Assembly (NCBI RefSeq): GCF_003034915.1
Contig: NZ_PZJX01000031.1
Span: 1-64,000 of the forward strand
Reading direction: 5' to 3'
From: Mesorhizobium helmanticense
GTDB taxonomy: Bacteria > Pseudomonadota > Alphaproteobacteria > Rhizobiales > Rhizobiaceae
DNA length: 64,000 nt
Shown here: in pieces, positions 32,101-39,952 of the stretch
Numbering within the stretch: the stretch's first letter is position 1
Layout of the letters: each line of letters begins with the position of its first letter
Program-made: the position numbers and the translations under genes
Notes under the pieces: model-generated
The model's database searches: none
What the model saw: only the letters and a program-made list of their open reading frames with translations
What the model was told of the DNA's origin: nothing

Positions 32101-32336
32101 GGATTTCATTGTCCTCGGCGATCGTCTTCGGCCTGTCCTTCGCCACCGTGCTGACGCTGGTGGTGACGCCGTCGATGCTGATGGTGTTCACCCGCGCCAA
32201 GGTCAAGCCCGGCGCACGGCGCGGCTGGTTCAGCCGGCTGTTCCGGCGCGGCAAGGGCGAGGGTTCGACCGAAACGGCACCCGCACAAGGTTCGGACTCC
32301 GAGCCGGCAATTGCCTTCCCGAAAGCCGCCGAATAG
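29157..32336 (+). CDS. RND multidrug-type efflux permease
   Basis: 1059 residues with the typical RND layout: a first membrane helix, a large periplasmic loop (~35-330), a helix bundle, a second periplasmic loop and a second bundle. The proton-relay Asp pair is in VGMLVDDAIIVTEFAE, with SLILAVGM before it. It resembles the less-studied VmeI/MexK-like branch more than AcrB. It forms a drug/metabolite:proton antiporter with the adaptor encoded just upstream. The C-terminal tail (RRGWFSRLFRRGKGEGS) is basic and cytoplasmic. No outer-membrane factor gene is adjacent. Confidence 0.93.
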   Translation: MDIVKLAINNARLTISVLVFLLLAGWVAYQSTPKEAEPDVPIPMMYVSLIYQGISPEDSERLLLRPMEAKLKSLKGLKEMRSAAFQGGGYVLVEFQPQTDLATALQDTRSKVQDGKADLPQAAEEPVVTEVNVSEFPVLVVTLSGEVPERVLTAAARELRDRIEEVPGVLEGALQGARDDLVEVVIDPMKLSSYGLQLDQLIGAVGASNSLVAAGNIEGSEGKYAVKVPSLIETPEDVAALPVVAGPNAVVQAKDIATVRSTFKDAETVTRLDGKPAIAIEVKKRIGSNLIDTIAQVRAVSDGFIKSMPEGMHVTYTQDKSVFVNQLLGDLQNHVMIAVILVFIVILYALSGRASVLIGLAIPSSFLIGILLLAMMGYTINMIVLFSLILAVGMLVDDAIIVTEFAERRMSEGMPKEEAFALAAKRMAGPVIAATMTRIAAFSPLLFWPGIIGDFMKYMPITLIVTLSASMLYALVFAPTLGALFAKAPPHHEDDNRDGWYMAVVRQAVRFPVTVLVLTVGLLVGVGFAYSKYGAGVEFFPNVEPDYGLLYVHARGNLSLAEMDAATKSAENRLLGWPGVKSVYTRVGKTQGGGQDIPEDVVGVIQYEFVDWRERKSANAILDELRGVMAGIPGVDVEVRVPEAGPPTGKPIQIRLSAVDPKGLDDKARAVAARIAKVPGVIDISDGLPPPGVDWALEVDRAKAAQYGISPTSVGTVVQLVTNGLKLSEYRPAGADDAVDIRLRLPEDRRTLSTLDELRVQTSQGSVPISNFVVRKPEPTVGILNRIDGARTVVVQANVAAGAQVANVQQQVTQAVTDMDLGSGIRWKLAGSNEDSAEASAFLSKAFGAAIFLIFLVLLAQFNKFTSVWLVLSCVVMATIGVFLGLLLTGEAFGIVMSGIGVIALAGVVVNNNIVLIDTYDRLREEGWDKVEAVLQTCRERARPVVLTAVSAILGVLPIAFGLGLEIFHHETTINAPSTQWWISLSSAIVFGLSFATVLTLVVTPSMLMVFTRAKVKPGARRGWFSRLFRRGKGEGSTETAPAQGSDSEPAIAFPKAAE

Positions 32337-32356
32337 CTCACTTTGATTGGCCACAT

Positions 32357-32391
32357 AAAAAGGCCGCCCGGGAACAACCAGGCGGCCTTTT
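32357..32391 (+). terminator. Intrinsic terminator of the efflux operon
   Basis: AAAAGGCCGCC and GGCGGCCTTTT make an 11-bp perfect stem around a 13-base loop (32357-32391). It ends the RND operon 20 bases after the stop and separates it from the DUF3309 gene. Confidence 0.88.
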
Positions 32392-32396
32392 GCATT
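32371..32396 (+). promoter_or_regulatory. Possible EcfG-type promoter for the DUF3309 gene
   Basis: GGAAC (32371-32375), then 17 bases, then CATT (32393-32396) is one mismatch from GGAAC-N17-CGTT. It overlaps the terminator's loop and right arm, an unusual arrangement, and lies about 40 bases before the DUF3309 start. It is weak evidence on its own. Confidence 0.25.
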
Positions 32397-32433
32397 GTCT
32401 CGTCACATCTGCAGCTCAAGGCGAGGGTTTCTC

Positions 32434-32592
32434 ATGCCGATCAGCACCATTCTCATCATCATTCTGATCCTCATCCTGATCGGCGCAGTACCGGCATGGC
32501 CGCATTCGCGCGCCTGGGGCTATGGGCCGTCCGGTATCGTCGGCGTTCTTCTGGTGGTACTCCTGATATTACTGCTGATGGGCAGGATCTGA
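32434..32592 (+). CDS. DUF3309 small membrane protein
   Basis: 52 residues: two hydrophobic helices (TILIIILILILIGAV and GIVGVLLVVLLILLLMG) separated by the family signature WPHSRAWGYGPSG. DUF3309 proteins are common in alphaproteobacteria and their function is unknown; many are linked to envelope stress. The start is set by AAGGCGAGGG about 8 bases upstream. It stands alone between the efflux operon and the leftward epimerase-like gene. Confidence 0.85.
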   Translation: MPISTILIIILILILIGAVPAWPHSRAWGYGPSGIVGVLLVVLLILLLMGRI

Positions 32593-32665
32593 GCTGAAGT
32601 TCAGGGCAGGCAAGACAGCGGCCGCGAAGCGGCGGCCGCCCCCTCGCCAGTCTGTATGTATGTGG

Positions 32666-33631
32666 TTAGGCAGCCTTTTGCTCGCCTGTGTCCGCTGCGG
32701 GCAAGATGCCGATATCGAAAAGGGCTTCGGCGACGGCCTTGCCCAATGGCGTGTGCGGGACCCTGCCGATGATGCCTTCGAGCCGGTCGGAAACAAGCCG
32801 GTGCGGTTCGAAGCGCAGATAGGACATCGAGACGATCTCGCGCCACATCGCCACGAACGGGCTGCCGGCGCGCAGCACCCACCACGGCATTGAGGTCAGC
32901 TTCAGCGTGCGCCCCAACGCCTTTTCCGATGCCGCCTTGATCTCCAGATCGGTGACGGCATGGCCGGGAAAGTTCAGCATTTCGTAAGGGCCGAGCTTGT
33001 CCAGATTCCGCGCCAGCCCGACGAATGCCTGGGCCAGGTCCGGCAGGTAGGCCCATTCATGCACGAGGTCGACCGGCCCAGGCGCTGTGTAGACACCCTT
33101 GTTCATCTTGGCGGCGACGATCAGGTCGAACCACGATCCGGTGCCGGTACCGCCGAAGAAATCGCCGGCCCTGAGAAGAATGGTGCGCACCCGACCGGCC
33201 TCGGCCTCACGCCGAAAAAGCTCTTCCATGGCGACACGGATGCGGCCCTTTTCGGTTGTTGGATGGAACGGCGTGTCTTCGCCGATCACCGCCGGGATCG
33301 GCGATCCGTAATTGTAGACATTGCCTGGAGCGAGGTGCAGGGCGCCGTTCGCCCGGCAGGCGGCCATGACATTCTCGGCCATCGGCAGGCACTTGCCCCA
33401 GTCGGTGTAGATCGGGTTGAGGCCGTTGAAGATGATGTCGACACCTTCGGTGGCGCGGATCAGCGCTTCGCGGTCGAGCCCGTCGCCGGCGACGGCCGTG
33501 GCGCCCTTGAGTTCCGCCGGCACCTTGCCGCTGCGGGTGACGGTGCGTACGTCGTAGCCGGCGTCGATGAAGGCCTTGGCCACCACGCGGCCGAGCCGGC
33601 CATTGGCGCCGAGGATTGCGATCTTGGTCAT
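32666..33631 (-). CDS. NAD(P)-binding epimerase/NmrA-like protein
   Basis: 321 residues with an N-terminal Rossmann fold (KIAILGANGRLGRVVAKAFIDAGYDVRTVTRSG). It keeps GNVYNYGSPIPAVIGEDTPF and further segments of the extended SDR/NDUFA9-like group, but the Tyr-x-x-x-Lys catalytic pair is not obvious, so it may be an atypical SDR that binds NADP without classical catalysis. The divergent LysR gene starts 94 bases away, and such pairs usually mean that the regulator controls this gene. Substrate unknown. Confidence 0.83.
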   Translation of the reverse strand: MTKIAILGANGRLGRVVAKAFIDAGYDVRTVTRSGKVPAELKGATAVAGDGLDREALIRATEGVDIIFNGLNPIYTDWGKCLPMAENVMAACRANGALHLAPGNVYNYGSPIPAVIGEDTPFHPTTEKGRIRVAMEELFRREAEAGRVRTILLRAGDFFGGTGTGSWFDLIVAAKMNKGVYTAPGPVDLVHEWAYLPDLAQAFVGLARNLDKLGPYEMLNFPGHAVTDLEIKAASEKALGRTLKLTSMPWWVLRAGSPFVAMWREIVSMSYLRFEPHRLVSDRLEGIIGRVPHTPLGKAVAEALFDIGILPAADTGEQKAA

Positions 33632-33725
33632 TGTTCGTCTCCGTGTTTGCGTTAGAACCCCAATGTGGAGCCTCCGCAGATGAATGAAAATTGACTGAAA
33701 TTGGCGATCTGATATTCATTCTTGA

Positions 33726-34631
33726 ATGGATATCGACTGGAATCTGATCAAAAGTTTCGTCACCGTGGCGGAAACCGGCAGCCTGTCGGCCGCCGCGCGA
33801 AAACTGGCCGCGAGCCAGCCGACACTCGGCCGCCACATCGCCGAGCTGGAGCAGGCGCTTGGTGTCACGCTGTTCAGGCGCGGGCGGCGCGGCTACGCGC
33901 TGACCGAGGCCGGCAGCACGCTCTATGAACGCGGCCGGGCGGTGAGCGAGCAGGCGAGTGCCTTTTCGCTGCTGGCGCTGGGGTCGGTCGAGGCGATCGA
34001 GGGCACCGTGCGCATCGCTGCCAGCGAAGTGGTGGCAGCCTATGTCCTGCCGGAGATGACGACGCGGCTCGGGATCGAGGAACCCGGCATCGAGGTCGAG
34101 ATCGTGGCGTCGAACCAGGTCGAAAATCTGCTGCGCCGTGACGCCGACATCGCCATCCGCATGGTCAAGCCGGCGCAGAATGAGCTGATGGCGCGCAAGG
34201 TCTGCGATATTCCACTCTGCGCCTGCGCGGCAAGATCCTATCTCGACCGGCGCGGCCGCCCGCGCGACCCCGACGATCTTGCCGGCCATGATCTGATTGG
34301 CTTCGACCGTGGCGACGATATCATCCGCGGCTTTGCACAGCTCGGCGTCCCGCTCACCCGCAATTCCTTCCGCTTCAGGACCGACAACCAGATCGTGCTG
34401 TGGGAGGCAGTGCGGGCGGGAAACGGCATCGGTTTCGGCCAGCAGCCGTTGGCCGATCGCGATCCGCTGGTCGAGACAGTGCTGCCAGGCCTCGATCTGC
34501 CGAACCTGCCGGTGTGGCTGGCGATGCACCGCGACGTGCGTACCAGCGTTCGCATCCGCCGCGTCGCGGATTTTCTCTACGAGGAGTTGAAACGCTATTC
34601 GGCTGGGGCTGGCGCGAATTCGGCGCGGTGA
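33726..34631 (+). CDS. LysR-family transcription regulator
   Basis: 301 residues. The N-terminal winged helix-turn-helix is WNLIKSFVTVAETGSLSAAARKLAASQPTLGRHIAELEQALGVTLFRRGRRG (seen in parts); the C-terminal ligand-binding domain has the usual two subdomains (TVRIAASEVVAAYVLPEM, WEAVRAGNGIGF). It likely controls the divergent epimerase-like gene; the 94-bp gap contains ATGAAT/ATTCAT inverted words around TTGAC. Its last 37 bases overlap the 3' end of the opposing MFS gene. Confidence 0.92.
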   Translation: MDIDWNLIKSFVTVAETGSLSAAARKLAASQPTLGRHIAELEQALGVTLFRRGRRGYALTEAGSTLYERGRAVSEQASAFSLLALGSVEAIEGTVRIAASEVVAAYVLPEMTTRLGIEEPGIEVEIVASNQVENLLRRDADIAIRMVKPAQNELMARKVCDIPLCACAARSYLDRRGRPRDPDDLAGHDLIGFDRGDDIIRGFAQLGVPLTRNSFRFRTDNQIVLWEAVRAGNGIGFGQQPLADRDPLVETVLPGLDLPNLPVWLAMHRDVRTSVRIRRVADFLYEELKRYSAGAGANSAR

Positions 34632-35770
34632 GCGAGGCCTGCCATCAACAGGACGACGATCAAGAGCCCCGACAGCGCGACGAAGATCGGGCCGAAGCTC
34701 GAATGCTCGGCGACGAAGCCGATGGCCGACGGCGCCACCAGAATGCCTGAGTAGCCCATTGTGGTGACGACGCTCATGCCGGTGCCGGACGACATGCCTT
34801 CCTGGTTGCCGCCGGCCGAAAACAGAATCGGCACCATGTTGGCGATGCCGAGGCCGCAAAATGCAAAAGCCGCGATGGCGATGAAGGGCGAGGGCGCCAG
34901 TCCGGCCACCAGCATGCCGGCAGCGGCGGCAAGCGCCGAGATGCGCAGCGTCATCACCGCGCCAAAGCGGTTGCGCACGCCGTCGCCAAAGAAACGCATG
35001 ACGGCCATGATGCCGGAAAAGGCGGCGTAAGCCAGGCCGGCGATGGCAAGGTCGGCGCCGAGTTCCTGTTGGAGATAGAGCGCCGCCCAGTCCAGCACCG
35101 CGCCCTCGGATATCATTGTCAGCAGCGCCATCAGTCCGATCAGATAGACCAGCGGATTTCCAGGCAGCGCGAATTTGCGATGCTCGGCAGCCTGCGGCCT
35201 GTCCTCGGCGATCAGGTAGCGGATCGCCACCGCGATCGCTGCAAAGGCCAGCGCCGTCACTACGCTTGCGTGGGCGAGATGGCCATAGCTCTGGATGGCG
35301 AACCCACCGAGAGCGCCGCCGGCGAAACCGCCAAGGCTCCAGAAGCCGTGCGACGACGACATGATGGCGCGTGACAGCCGCCGCTCCACCACCACCGCAT
35401 TGGCATTCATGGCGACGTCCATGCCGCCGATCGAACCACCGAAGATGAACATGGCGATGGCCGCCAAAGGCACATTGGGGGCGAGCGCCACCGCCAGCAG
35501 GCCGAAGCTGCCGCACAGGCCGAACCAGCGCAGCACGGTGCGCGAACCATGCCTTGAGATCAGGTGTCCGCACCAGCTCATCGCCGCGACGGCGCCGGCG
35601 CCGAACAAGAGGATCAGCAGGCCGAGCGTGAACTTCGAAATGTCGAGCCGGGTCAGGAACACCGGGATCTGCGGCGCCCAGCTACCGGTCAGGAAGCCGT
35701 TGGCGAGGAAGATGGCCGCCACGGCCCACCGCCCGCGAATGGCGGTCTGCATGATTTTTTGCGCGTGCAT
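34595..35770 (-). CDS. MFS transporter, YbjJ/fucose-permease-like
   Basis: 391 residues with about twelve membrane helices. Segments such as FLANGFLTGSWAPQIPVFL, FGGSIGGMDVAMNANAVVVERR and SSSHGFWSLGGFAGG are typical of the YbjJ-type MFS subfamily, whose substrates are mostly unknown (sugars or small metabolites suspected). It converges on lysR with a 37-bp overlap of coding ends. The gap 35771-36039 to the right carries no gene that I can support. Confidence 0.88.
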   Translation of the reverse strand: MHAQKIMQTAIRGRWAVAAIFLANGFLTGSWAPQIPVFLTRLDISKFTLGLLILLFGAGAVAAMSWCGHLISRHGSRTVLRWFGLCGSFGLLAVALAPNVPLAAIAMFIFGGSIGGMDVAMNANAVVVERRLSRAIMSSSHGFWSLGGFAGGALGGFAIQSYGHLAHASVVTALAFAAIAVAIRYLIAEDRPQAAEHRKFALPGNPLVYLIGLMALLTMISEGAVLDWAALYLQQELGADLAIAGLAYAAFSGIMAVMRFFGDGVRNRFGAVMTLRISALAAAAGMLVAGLAPSPFIAIAAFAFCGLGIANMVPILFSAGGNQEGMSSGTGMSVVTTMGYSGILVAPSAIGFVAEHSSFGPIFVALSGLLIVVLLMAGLAHRAEFAPAPAE

Positions 35771-36039
35771 CGCGTGGAATCCGGTCTGAAAATGGCCTCG
35801 CGGCGCAAATTAGATCGATTCAATTTGCAGTCAAGCGCTGCTCGTAGGGAAATGCTTGGACCAACGGCCGAGATAGGATCGGCATCGTTCCCAACGGACC
35901 ACCTATGTTGGAGATGAGCGGAAACGCTTCTCTCCTCGTCATCACGGGCGCAGACCTCAGGATGACGAAGCCGCGAAAGCTTGACCCCACCCCAGAAGCC
36001 AGAAGGAGGTAGCCAGAGGCATTCGCCTTATAAAGTCTG

Positions 36040-36348
36040 CTAGTGATCCCTGGGGCGTCTTGCCTCGAACTCCGCCTTCTTGGCGTCGGAGGCCACGGTT
36101 TGGTTGAGCGCCTGCCATTCGGCATAGGGCATGCCGTAGATGATCTCGCGCGACTGGTCCTTGCTGAGGTCGACGCCCTCGGCTTGCGCCGCCTCACGAT
36201 ACCAGTTGGACAGGCAGTTGCGGCAGAAGCCGGCGAGGTTCATCAGGTCGATGTTCTGGACGTCGCCGCGCTCGCGCAGATGCGCGACCAGCCGGCGGAA
36301 GGCGGCGGCCTCGAAATCGCGTCTTTGCTCGTCGCTGAGTTCGGTCAT
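36040..36348 (-). CDS. DUF1244-domain protein
   Basis: 102 residues starting MTELSDEQRRDFEAAAFRRL; the core VQNIDLMNLAGFCRNCLSNWYREAA with its CRNC pair is the DUF1244 signature. The fold is a small helical bundle, dimeric in solved homologues, with possible metal binding through the Cys pair; no biochemical role is known. It starts 26 bases after the end of the N-formylglutamate amidohydrolase gene and is probably co-transcribed with it. Confidence 0.9.
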   Translation of the reverse strand: MTELSDEQRRDFEAAAFRRLVAHLRERGDVQNIDLMNLAGFCRNCLSNWYREAAQAEGVDLSKDQSREIIYGMPYAEWQALNQTVASDAKKAEFEARRPRDH

Positions 36349-36374
36349 GGCTTGTCGGCCTCCTTGGGCTTCCG

Positions 36375-37172
36375 TCACAGCGGCCCGGTGCGCGAGCCGA
36401 ACATTTTCACCTGATGTATATCGGCACGGCGGTCGATCGCGTCAACGATCGGCGCCAGCCGTTCGGCCCATGCCAGCGCACCCTTGCTATCGGCGATCAG
36501 ATCCTGGCGGATCTCGATCAGCGCATGGGCAAAGCCGTTGACGATCGCATGCCTGAACATGGTGTCGCCGCGCAAGGCGCCGTCATAGGGCTCGTTGTCG
36601 CCGACGACGAGGCCTTTGTCGGCGGCCAGCATGTCGATCAGCGGCCGGGCCACCCGGTCGTCGCGGTCCCATAGAATGCCGACATGCCACGGGCGCACAA
36701 AGCCCTGCATGGCCGGGGTGAAGGAATGCACAGAGAAGATGAAAGGCGCATGCATGGAAGCCTGCGCCACCGAGGCGATCATGGCGCCGACCGCGTCGTG
36801 ATAGGGCCGGTAGAAGCGGTCGAGCCGCTTTTCGCGCTCTTCCCAGGCCATGGGATAATTTCCCGGCACGACGGTGCCGTCATAGAGCTGGCGGATCAGC
36901 GTCGGGTCGTCCTCGCCACGATTTGGATCGATCAGCAGCCGTGAAAAATTGGCGAGCACCGCCGGCGCGCCGAGCAGGGCCGCCAGTTCGCGCGTCACCA
37001 TCTCGACACCGATGTCATAGGCGATGTGGCGGTCGAACTCCGCCGCCGGCAGGCCGAGGCTGCCATATTCTTGCGGCAGGTCGCGGCGGGCATGGTCGGC
37101 CAAGAGCATGATGCCTCGCTTGCGGTCGCCCTCGACAATATCGAACGGCGCGAAAACTGTGGATCGGGTCAT
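36375..37172 (-). CDS. N-formylglutamate amidohydrolase
   Basis: 265 residues. Family motifs are LLADHARRDLP (metal ligand region), FDRHIAYDIG, NFSRLLIDPNR and FSVHSFTP, matching HutG-type zinc hydrolases that split N-formyl-L-glutamate to formate and glutamate at the end of one histidine degradation route. No hut genes are nearby, so it may also serve formylated peptides or amino acids. The start at 37172 gives MTRSTVFAPFDIV; upstream frame is low-quality sequence. It precedes the DUF1244 gene. Confidence 0.88.
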   Translation of the reverse strand: MTRSTVFAPFDIVEGDRKRGIMLLADHARRDLPQEYGSLGLPAAEFDRHIAYDIGVEMVTRELAALLGAPAVLANFSRLLIDPNRGEDDPTLIRQLYDGTVVPGNYPMAWEEREKRLDRFYRPYHDAVGAMIASVAQASMHAPFIFSVHSFTPAMQGFVRPWHVGILWDRDDRVARPLIDMLAADKGLVVGDNEPYDGALRGDTMFRHAIVNGFAHALIEIRQDLIADSKGALAWAERLAPIVDAIDRRADIHQVKMFGSRTGPL

Positions 37173-37387
37173 TGGCGGGAAATGGTCTGTTCGCTGGCTT
37201 CCGGGGAGGGTGGTATCGTCATTCCACGAAGAGGACGCCCGCGCAATGCCGTTGTTTGGCCAAGGTTTCTGCGGAAATCTGGCAGAGGGTGGCAGACGCT
37301 GCGCCGAGGCGTTTCTAAATCGATTGGAATTGGGCAAAACGGCGCGTTGACATGCGCCCGGACTTTTCCGAAAAGGGGCGTTGAGAG

Positions 37388-37906
37388 ATGCAAATGTGGT
37401 TCTTGAGGGGTTTCAGGATGGGTTCCGCCGGCAGGCCGCGCGTGCGCTATGCCTTGGCCATGCCGCTCCTGAGCCTTGCCATCGGCCTGTCAGCGCTGGT
37501 TGCCGCCTCGCCGGCGCGCGCCGATTTCCGCGTCTGCAACGCCACGCAGAACCTGGTCGGCGTCGGCATCGGCTACCGCGCCAAGGCCGGCTGGATCACC
37601 GAGGGCTGGTGGCACATCGAAGGATCGAGCTGCAAGACGCTGATCGAAGGACCGCTGTCATCAAGGTTTTACTATCTTTATGCAGAAGACGCCGAGCGCG
37701 GCGGACGCTGGGATGGCCCGATCAACATGTGCGTGGCCGAAAAAGAGTTCAAGATCGCCGGCGTTACCGATTGCGTCGCCCGGGGCTTCCAGCGCGCCGG
37801 ATTCCAGGAATATGACACGGGCGAGCAGGCAAGCTGGATGGTCCAGCTCACCGACGAGTCCGCAACGGAAGGCGCTCCAGCCGCCCCGGGAACGAACAGT
37901 CAATGA
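37388..37906 (+). CDS. DUF1036 secreted protein
   Basis: 172 residues with an N-terminal signal (YALAMPLLSLAIGLSALVAASPARA) and a DUF1036 core: FRVCNATQNLVGVGIGYRAKAGWITEGWWHIEGSSCKTLIEGPL with FYYLYAEDAERGGRW (seen in parts) and paired Cys that may form disulfides in the periplasm. Function unknown. A second ATG at 37418 with GAGGGG 8 bases upstream may be the real start. Its stop overlaps the pyruvate kinase ATG by 4 bases, an arrangement conserved in rhizobia and suggesting translational coupling. Confidence 0.87.
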   Translation: MQMWFLRGFRMGSAGRPRVRYALAMPLLSLAIGLSALVAASPARADFRVCNATQNLVGVGIGYRAKAGWITEGWWHIEGSSCKTLIEGPLSSRFYYLYAEDAERGGRWDGPINMCVAEKEFKIAGVTDCVARGFQRAGFQEYDTGEQASWMVQLTDESATEGAPAAPGTNSQ

Positions 37907-39339
37907 GACGCAGCCGCAAGGTCAAGATCCTCGCCACCATCGGTCCGGCCTCCTCTTCCGAGGAGATGCTGAAGAAGCTCTTCGAAGCCGGCGCCGACGT
38001 GTTCCGCATCAATATGAGCCACACCGACCATGAGCTGATGCGGACACTTGTCGGCCGTATCCGCAACGTCGAGAAAGCCGTCGGCCGGCCGATCGGCATT
38101 CTCGCCGACCTGCAAGGGCCGAAGCTGCGCGTCGGCAAATTCGCCAATGGCAAGGAGGTGCTGAAGCCTGGCCAGACCTTCACGCTCGACGACAATCCCG
38201 AGCCAGGCACCTCGACAAGGGTCTATCTGCCGCATCCCGAAATCCTGAGCTCGGTCGAAGCCGGTCACCGTCTTTTGATCGATGATGGCAAGCTCGAATT
38301 GAAGGCGGTCAAGAGCAACGGCAAGGCGATCGTCTGCACCGTCGTTGCCGGCACCACCATTTCCGACAAGAAGGGCGTCAGCCTGCCCGATACCGACCTG
38401 CCGGTCGGGGCGCTGACCGAGAAGGACCGCAAGGACCTCGATGCCGTGCTGACCACCGGCGTCGACTGGATCGCGCTGTCGTTCGTGCAGCGGCCGGAGG
38501 ACCTGGCAGAAGCGCGCAAGATCGCCCGTGGCCGGGCGCTGATCATGGCCAAGATCGAAAAGCCGCAAGCCGTCGCCCGGCTGGCCGAGATCATCGACCT
38601 TTCGGATGCGCTGATGGTCGCCCGCGGCGACCTCGGCGTCGAGATGCCGCTCGAAGCGGTGCCCGGCATCCAGAAGCAGATCACGCGCGCCGCGCGCCGC
38701 GCCGGCAAGCCGGTGGTGGTCGCCACGCAGATGCTGGAATCGATGATCACCGCACCGGTGCCGACCCGCGCCGAAGTGTCCGATGTCTCGATCGCCGTGT
38801 TCGAAGGCGCCGACGCGATCATGCTGTCGGCCGAGTCCGCCGCCGGCGCCTATCCGGTCGAGGCGGTGGCGATGATGAACCGGATCGCCACCAAGGTCGA
38901 AACCGATCCGACCTATGCCGGCATCATCAATGCGCAGCGCTCGGAACCGGAAGCGACCGGCGCCGATGCCATCTCGCTGGCCGCCCGCGAAATCGCCGAG
39001 ACGCTCAAACTGTCAGCGATCATCACCTACACGGCGTCCGGCACGACCGGTCTGCGCGCCGCGCGCGAGCGGCCGCAGGTGCCGATCGTGGCGCTGTCGC
39101 CGATCGTCAATACGGCGCGGCGGCTGTCGCTGTTGTGGGGCACGCATTGCGTTGTCTCGCCCGATGCCATCGACCTTGATGACATGGTCGACCGCGCCTG
39201 CCGTATCGCTCTGGACGAAGGGTTCGGCAAGCCGGGCGATCGCGTCATCGTCACCGCCGGCGTGCCGTTGCGAACGCCGGGTTCCACCAACATGCTGCGC
39301 ATCGCCTATATCGGCTCGGAGGCGCAGGCCAGCCGCTAA
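37903..39339 (+). CDS. pyk: Pyruvate kinase
   Basis: 478 residues, typical length. It makes pyruvate and ATP from phosphoenolpyruvate and ADP. Visible motifs: KILATIGPAS, VFRINMSHT, ADLQGPKLRVG, the active-site Lys region ALIMAKIEKPQAVARL, MVARGDLGVEMPLE and TRAEVSDVS. The ATGA overlap with the DUF1036 gene shows coupling. Its TAA stop lies inside the first palindrome of an intergenic repeat (39336-39374), which probably forms the 3' end structure of the message. Confidence 0.97.
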   Translation: MRRSRKVKILATIGPASSSEEMLKKLFEAGADVFRINMSHTDHELMRTLVGRIRNVEKAVGRPIGILADLQGPKLRVGKFANGKEVLKPGQTFTLDDNPEPGTSTRVYLPHPEILSSVEAGHRLLIDDGKLELKAVKSNGKAIVCTVVAGTTISDKKGVSLPDTDLPVGALTEKDRKDLDAVLTTGVDWIALSFVQRPEDLAEARKIARGRALIMAKIEKPQAVARLAEIIDLSDALMVARGDLGVEMPLEAVPGIQKQITRAARRAGKPVVVATQMLESMITAPVPTRAEVSDVSIAVFEGADAIMLSAESAAGAYPVEAVAMMNRIATKVETDPTYAGIINAQRSEPEATGADAISLAAREIAETLKLSAIITYTASGTTGLRAARERPQVPIVALSPIVNTARRLSLLWGTHCVVSPDAIDLDDMVDRACRIALDEGFGKPGDRVIVTAGVPLRTPGSTNMLRIAYIGSEAQASR

Positions 39340-39437
39340 AGCGCGCTCGACCGGCCTCATGCGACGCGCTTTAGGTTCTTGTTTTTATGCATGTCGTTAC
39401 CGCAAAACCGCTGCACACTTTTGCGCGACATGCATTA
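39336..39437 (+). repeat. RIME-like double-palindrome element, copy E
   Basis: First palindrome: CTAAAGCGCG (39336-39345) and CGCGCTTTAG (39365-39374), perfect 10-bp arms that include the pyk stop codon. Linker GTTCTTGTTTTTAT, then second palindrome GCATGTCG (39389-39396) and CGACATGC (39426-39433), ending CATTAG. Its second half matches 11258-11331. Confidence 0.8.
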
Positions 39438-39562
39438 GAGCGGTTCATCGTTTCACGGAAACGCCGAACCGCTCTATCTCTTTGTTTCTGCGCAATTCCC
39501 TAGGGAAAGCGTTATGCGCTTTTCCCGGAAAACCGTTTCACACTTTTCCTGGAATTGCATTA
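39436..39562 (+). repeat. RIME-like double-palindrome element, copy F, abutting copy E
   Basis: First palindrome: TAGAGCGGTTC (39436-39446) and GAACCGCTCTA (39466-39476), with GTTTC/GAAAC nested inside. Linker TCTCTTTGTTTCT, then GCAATTCC (39492-39499) and GGAATTGC (39551-39558), with GGGAAAGCG paired to CGCTTTTCCC inside. The layout equals that of copy E although the stem sequences differ. The gap 39340-39652 otherwise holds nothing. Confidence 0.75.
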
Positions 39563-39652
39563 GCTATGCACGCCGCCGCCCAAGCGCGCAGCGATTTTGG
39601 GCAACGATGTGCATAAGCGACGAAGTGAGCAGGCGCCCCGCCTGCGGTCGCG

Positions 39653-39856
39653 TCAGGCAGGCGAAGCGACGGCGAGCGCGATCGAGATTATCAGCAAGAG
39701 CGGTCCCATCCATTTGAAATGACTGGGAAGGCGTGCCAGCCAAGTCTGTTGGCTGGCCTGGGGCTGGTTCGGCATCTGGAGGAATCCATACCCTACGCCG
39801 GACATCCACAGGCCGGCGCAGAACATTATGAACTCGTCGATGTAGGCTGCAATCAT
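39653..39856 (-). CDS. Small membrane protein, unknown
   Basis: 67 residues: a first hydrophobic segment (FIMFCAGLWMSGVGYGFL), a polar loop with PNQPQASQQTW, and a second segment at the C-terminus (MGPLLLIISIALAVASPA). The start has GAGG 6 bases upstream. I do not recognise the family. It stands alone between the repeat cluster and the leftward TPR-protein gene, in the same direction as the latter. Confidence 0.55.
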   Translation of the reverse strand: MIAAYIDEFIMFCAGLWMSGVGYGFLQMPNQPQASQQTWLARLPSHFKWMGPLLLIISIALAVASPA

Positions 39857-39952
39857 GGTTGCCTCGGTCTGGGTATTTGCAGTCGGCGGAATCGTCTGGC
39901 GTCGCAGAAATGCGGCCAGTTTAACCGATAAAGCGGCGCTGTCCCACCGGCA

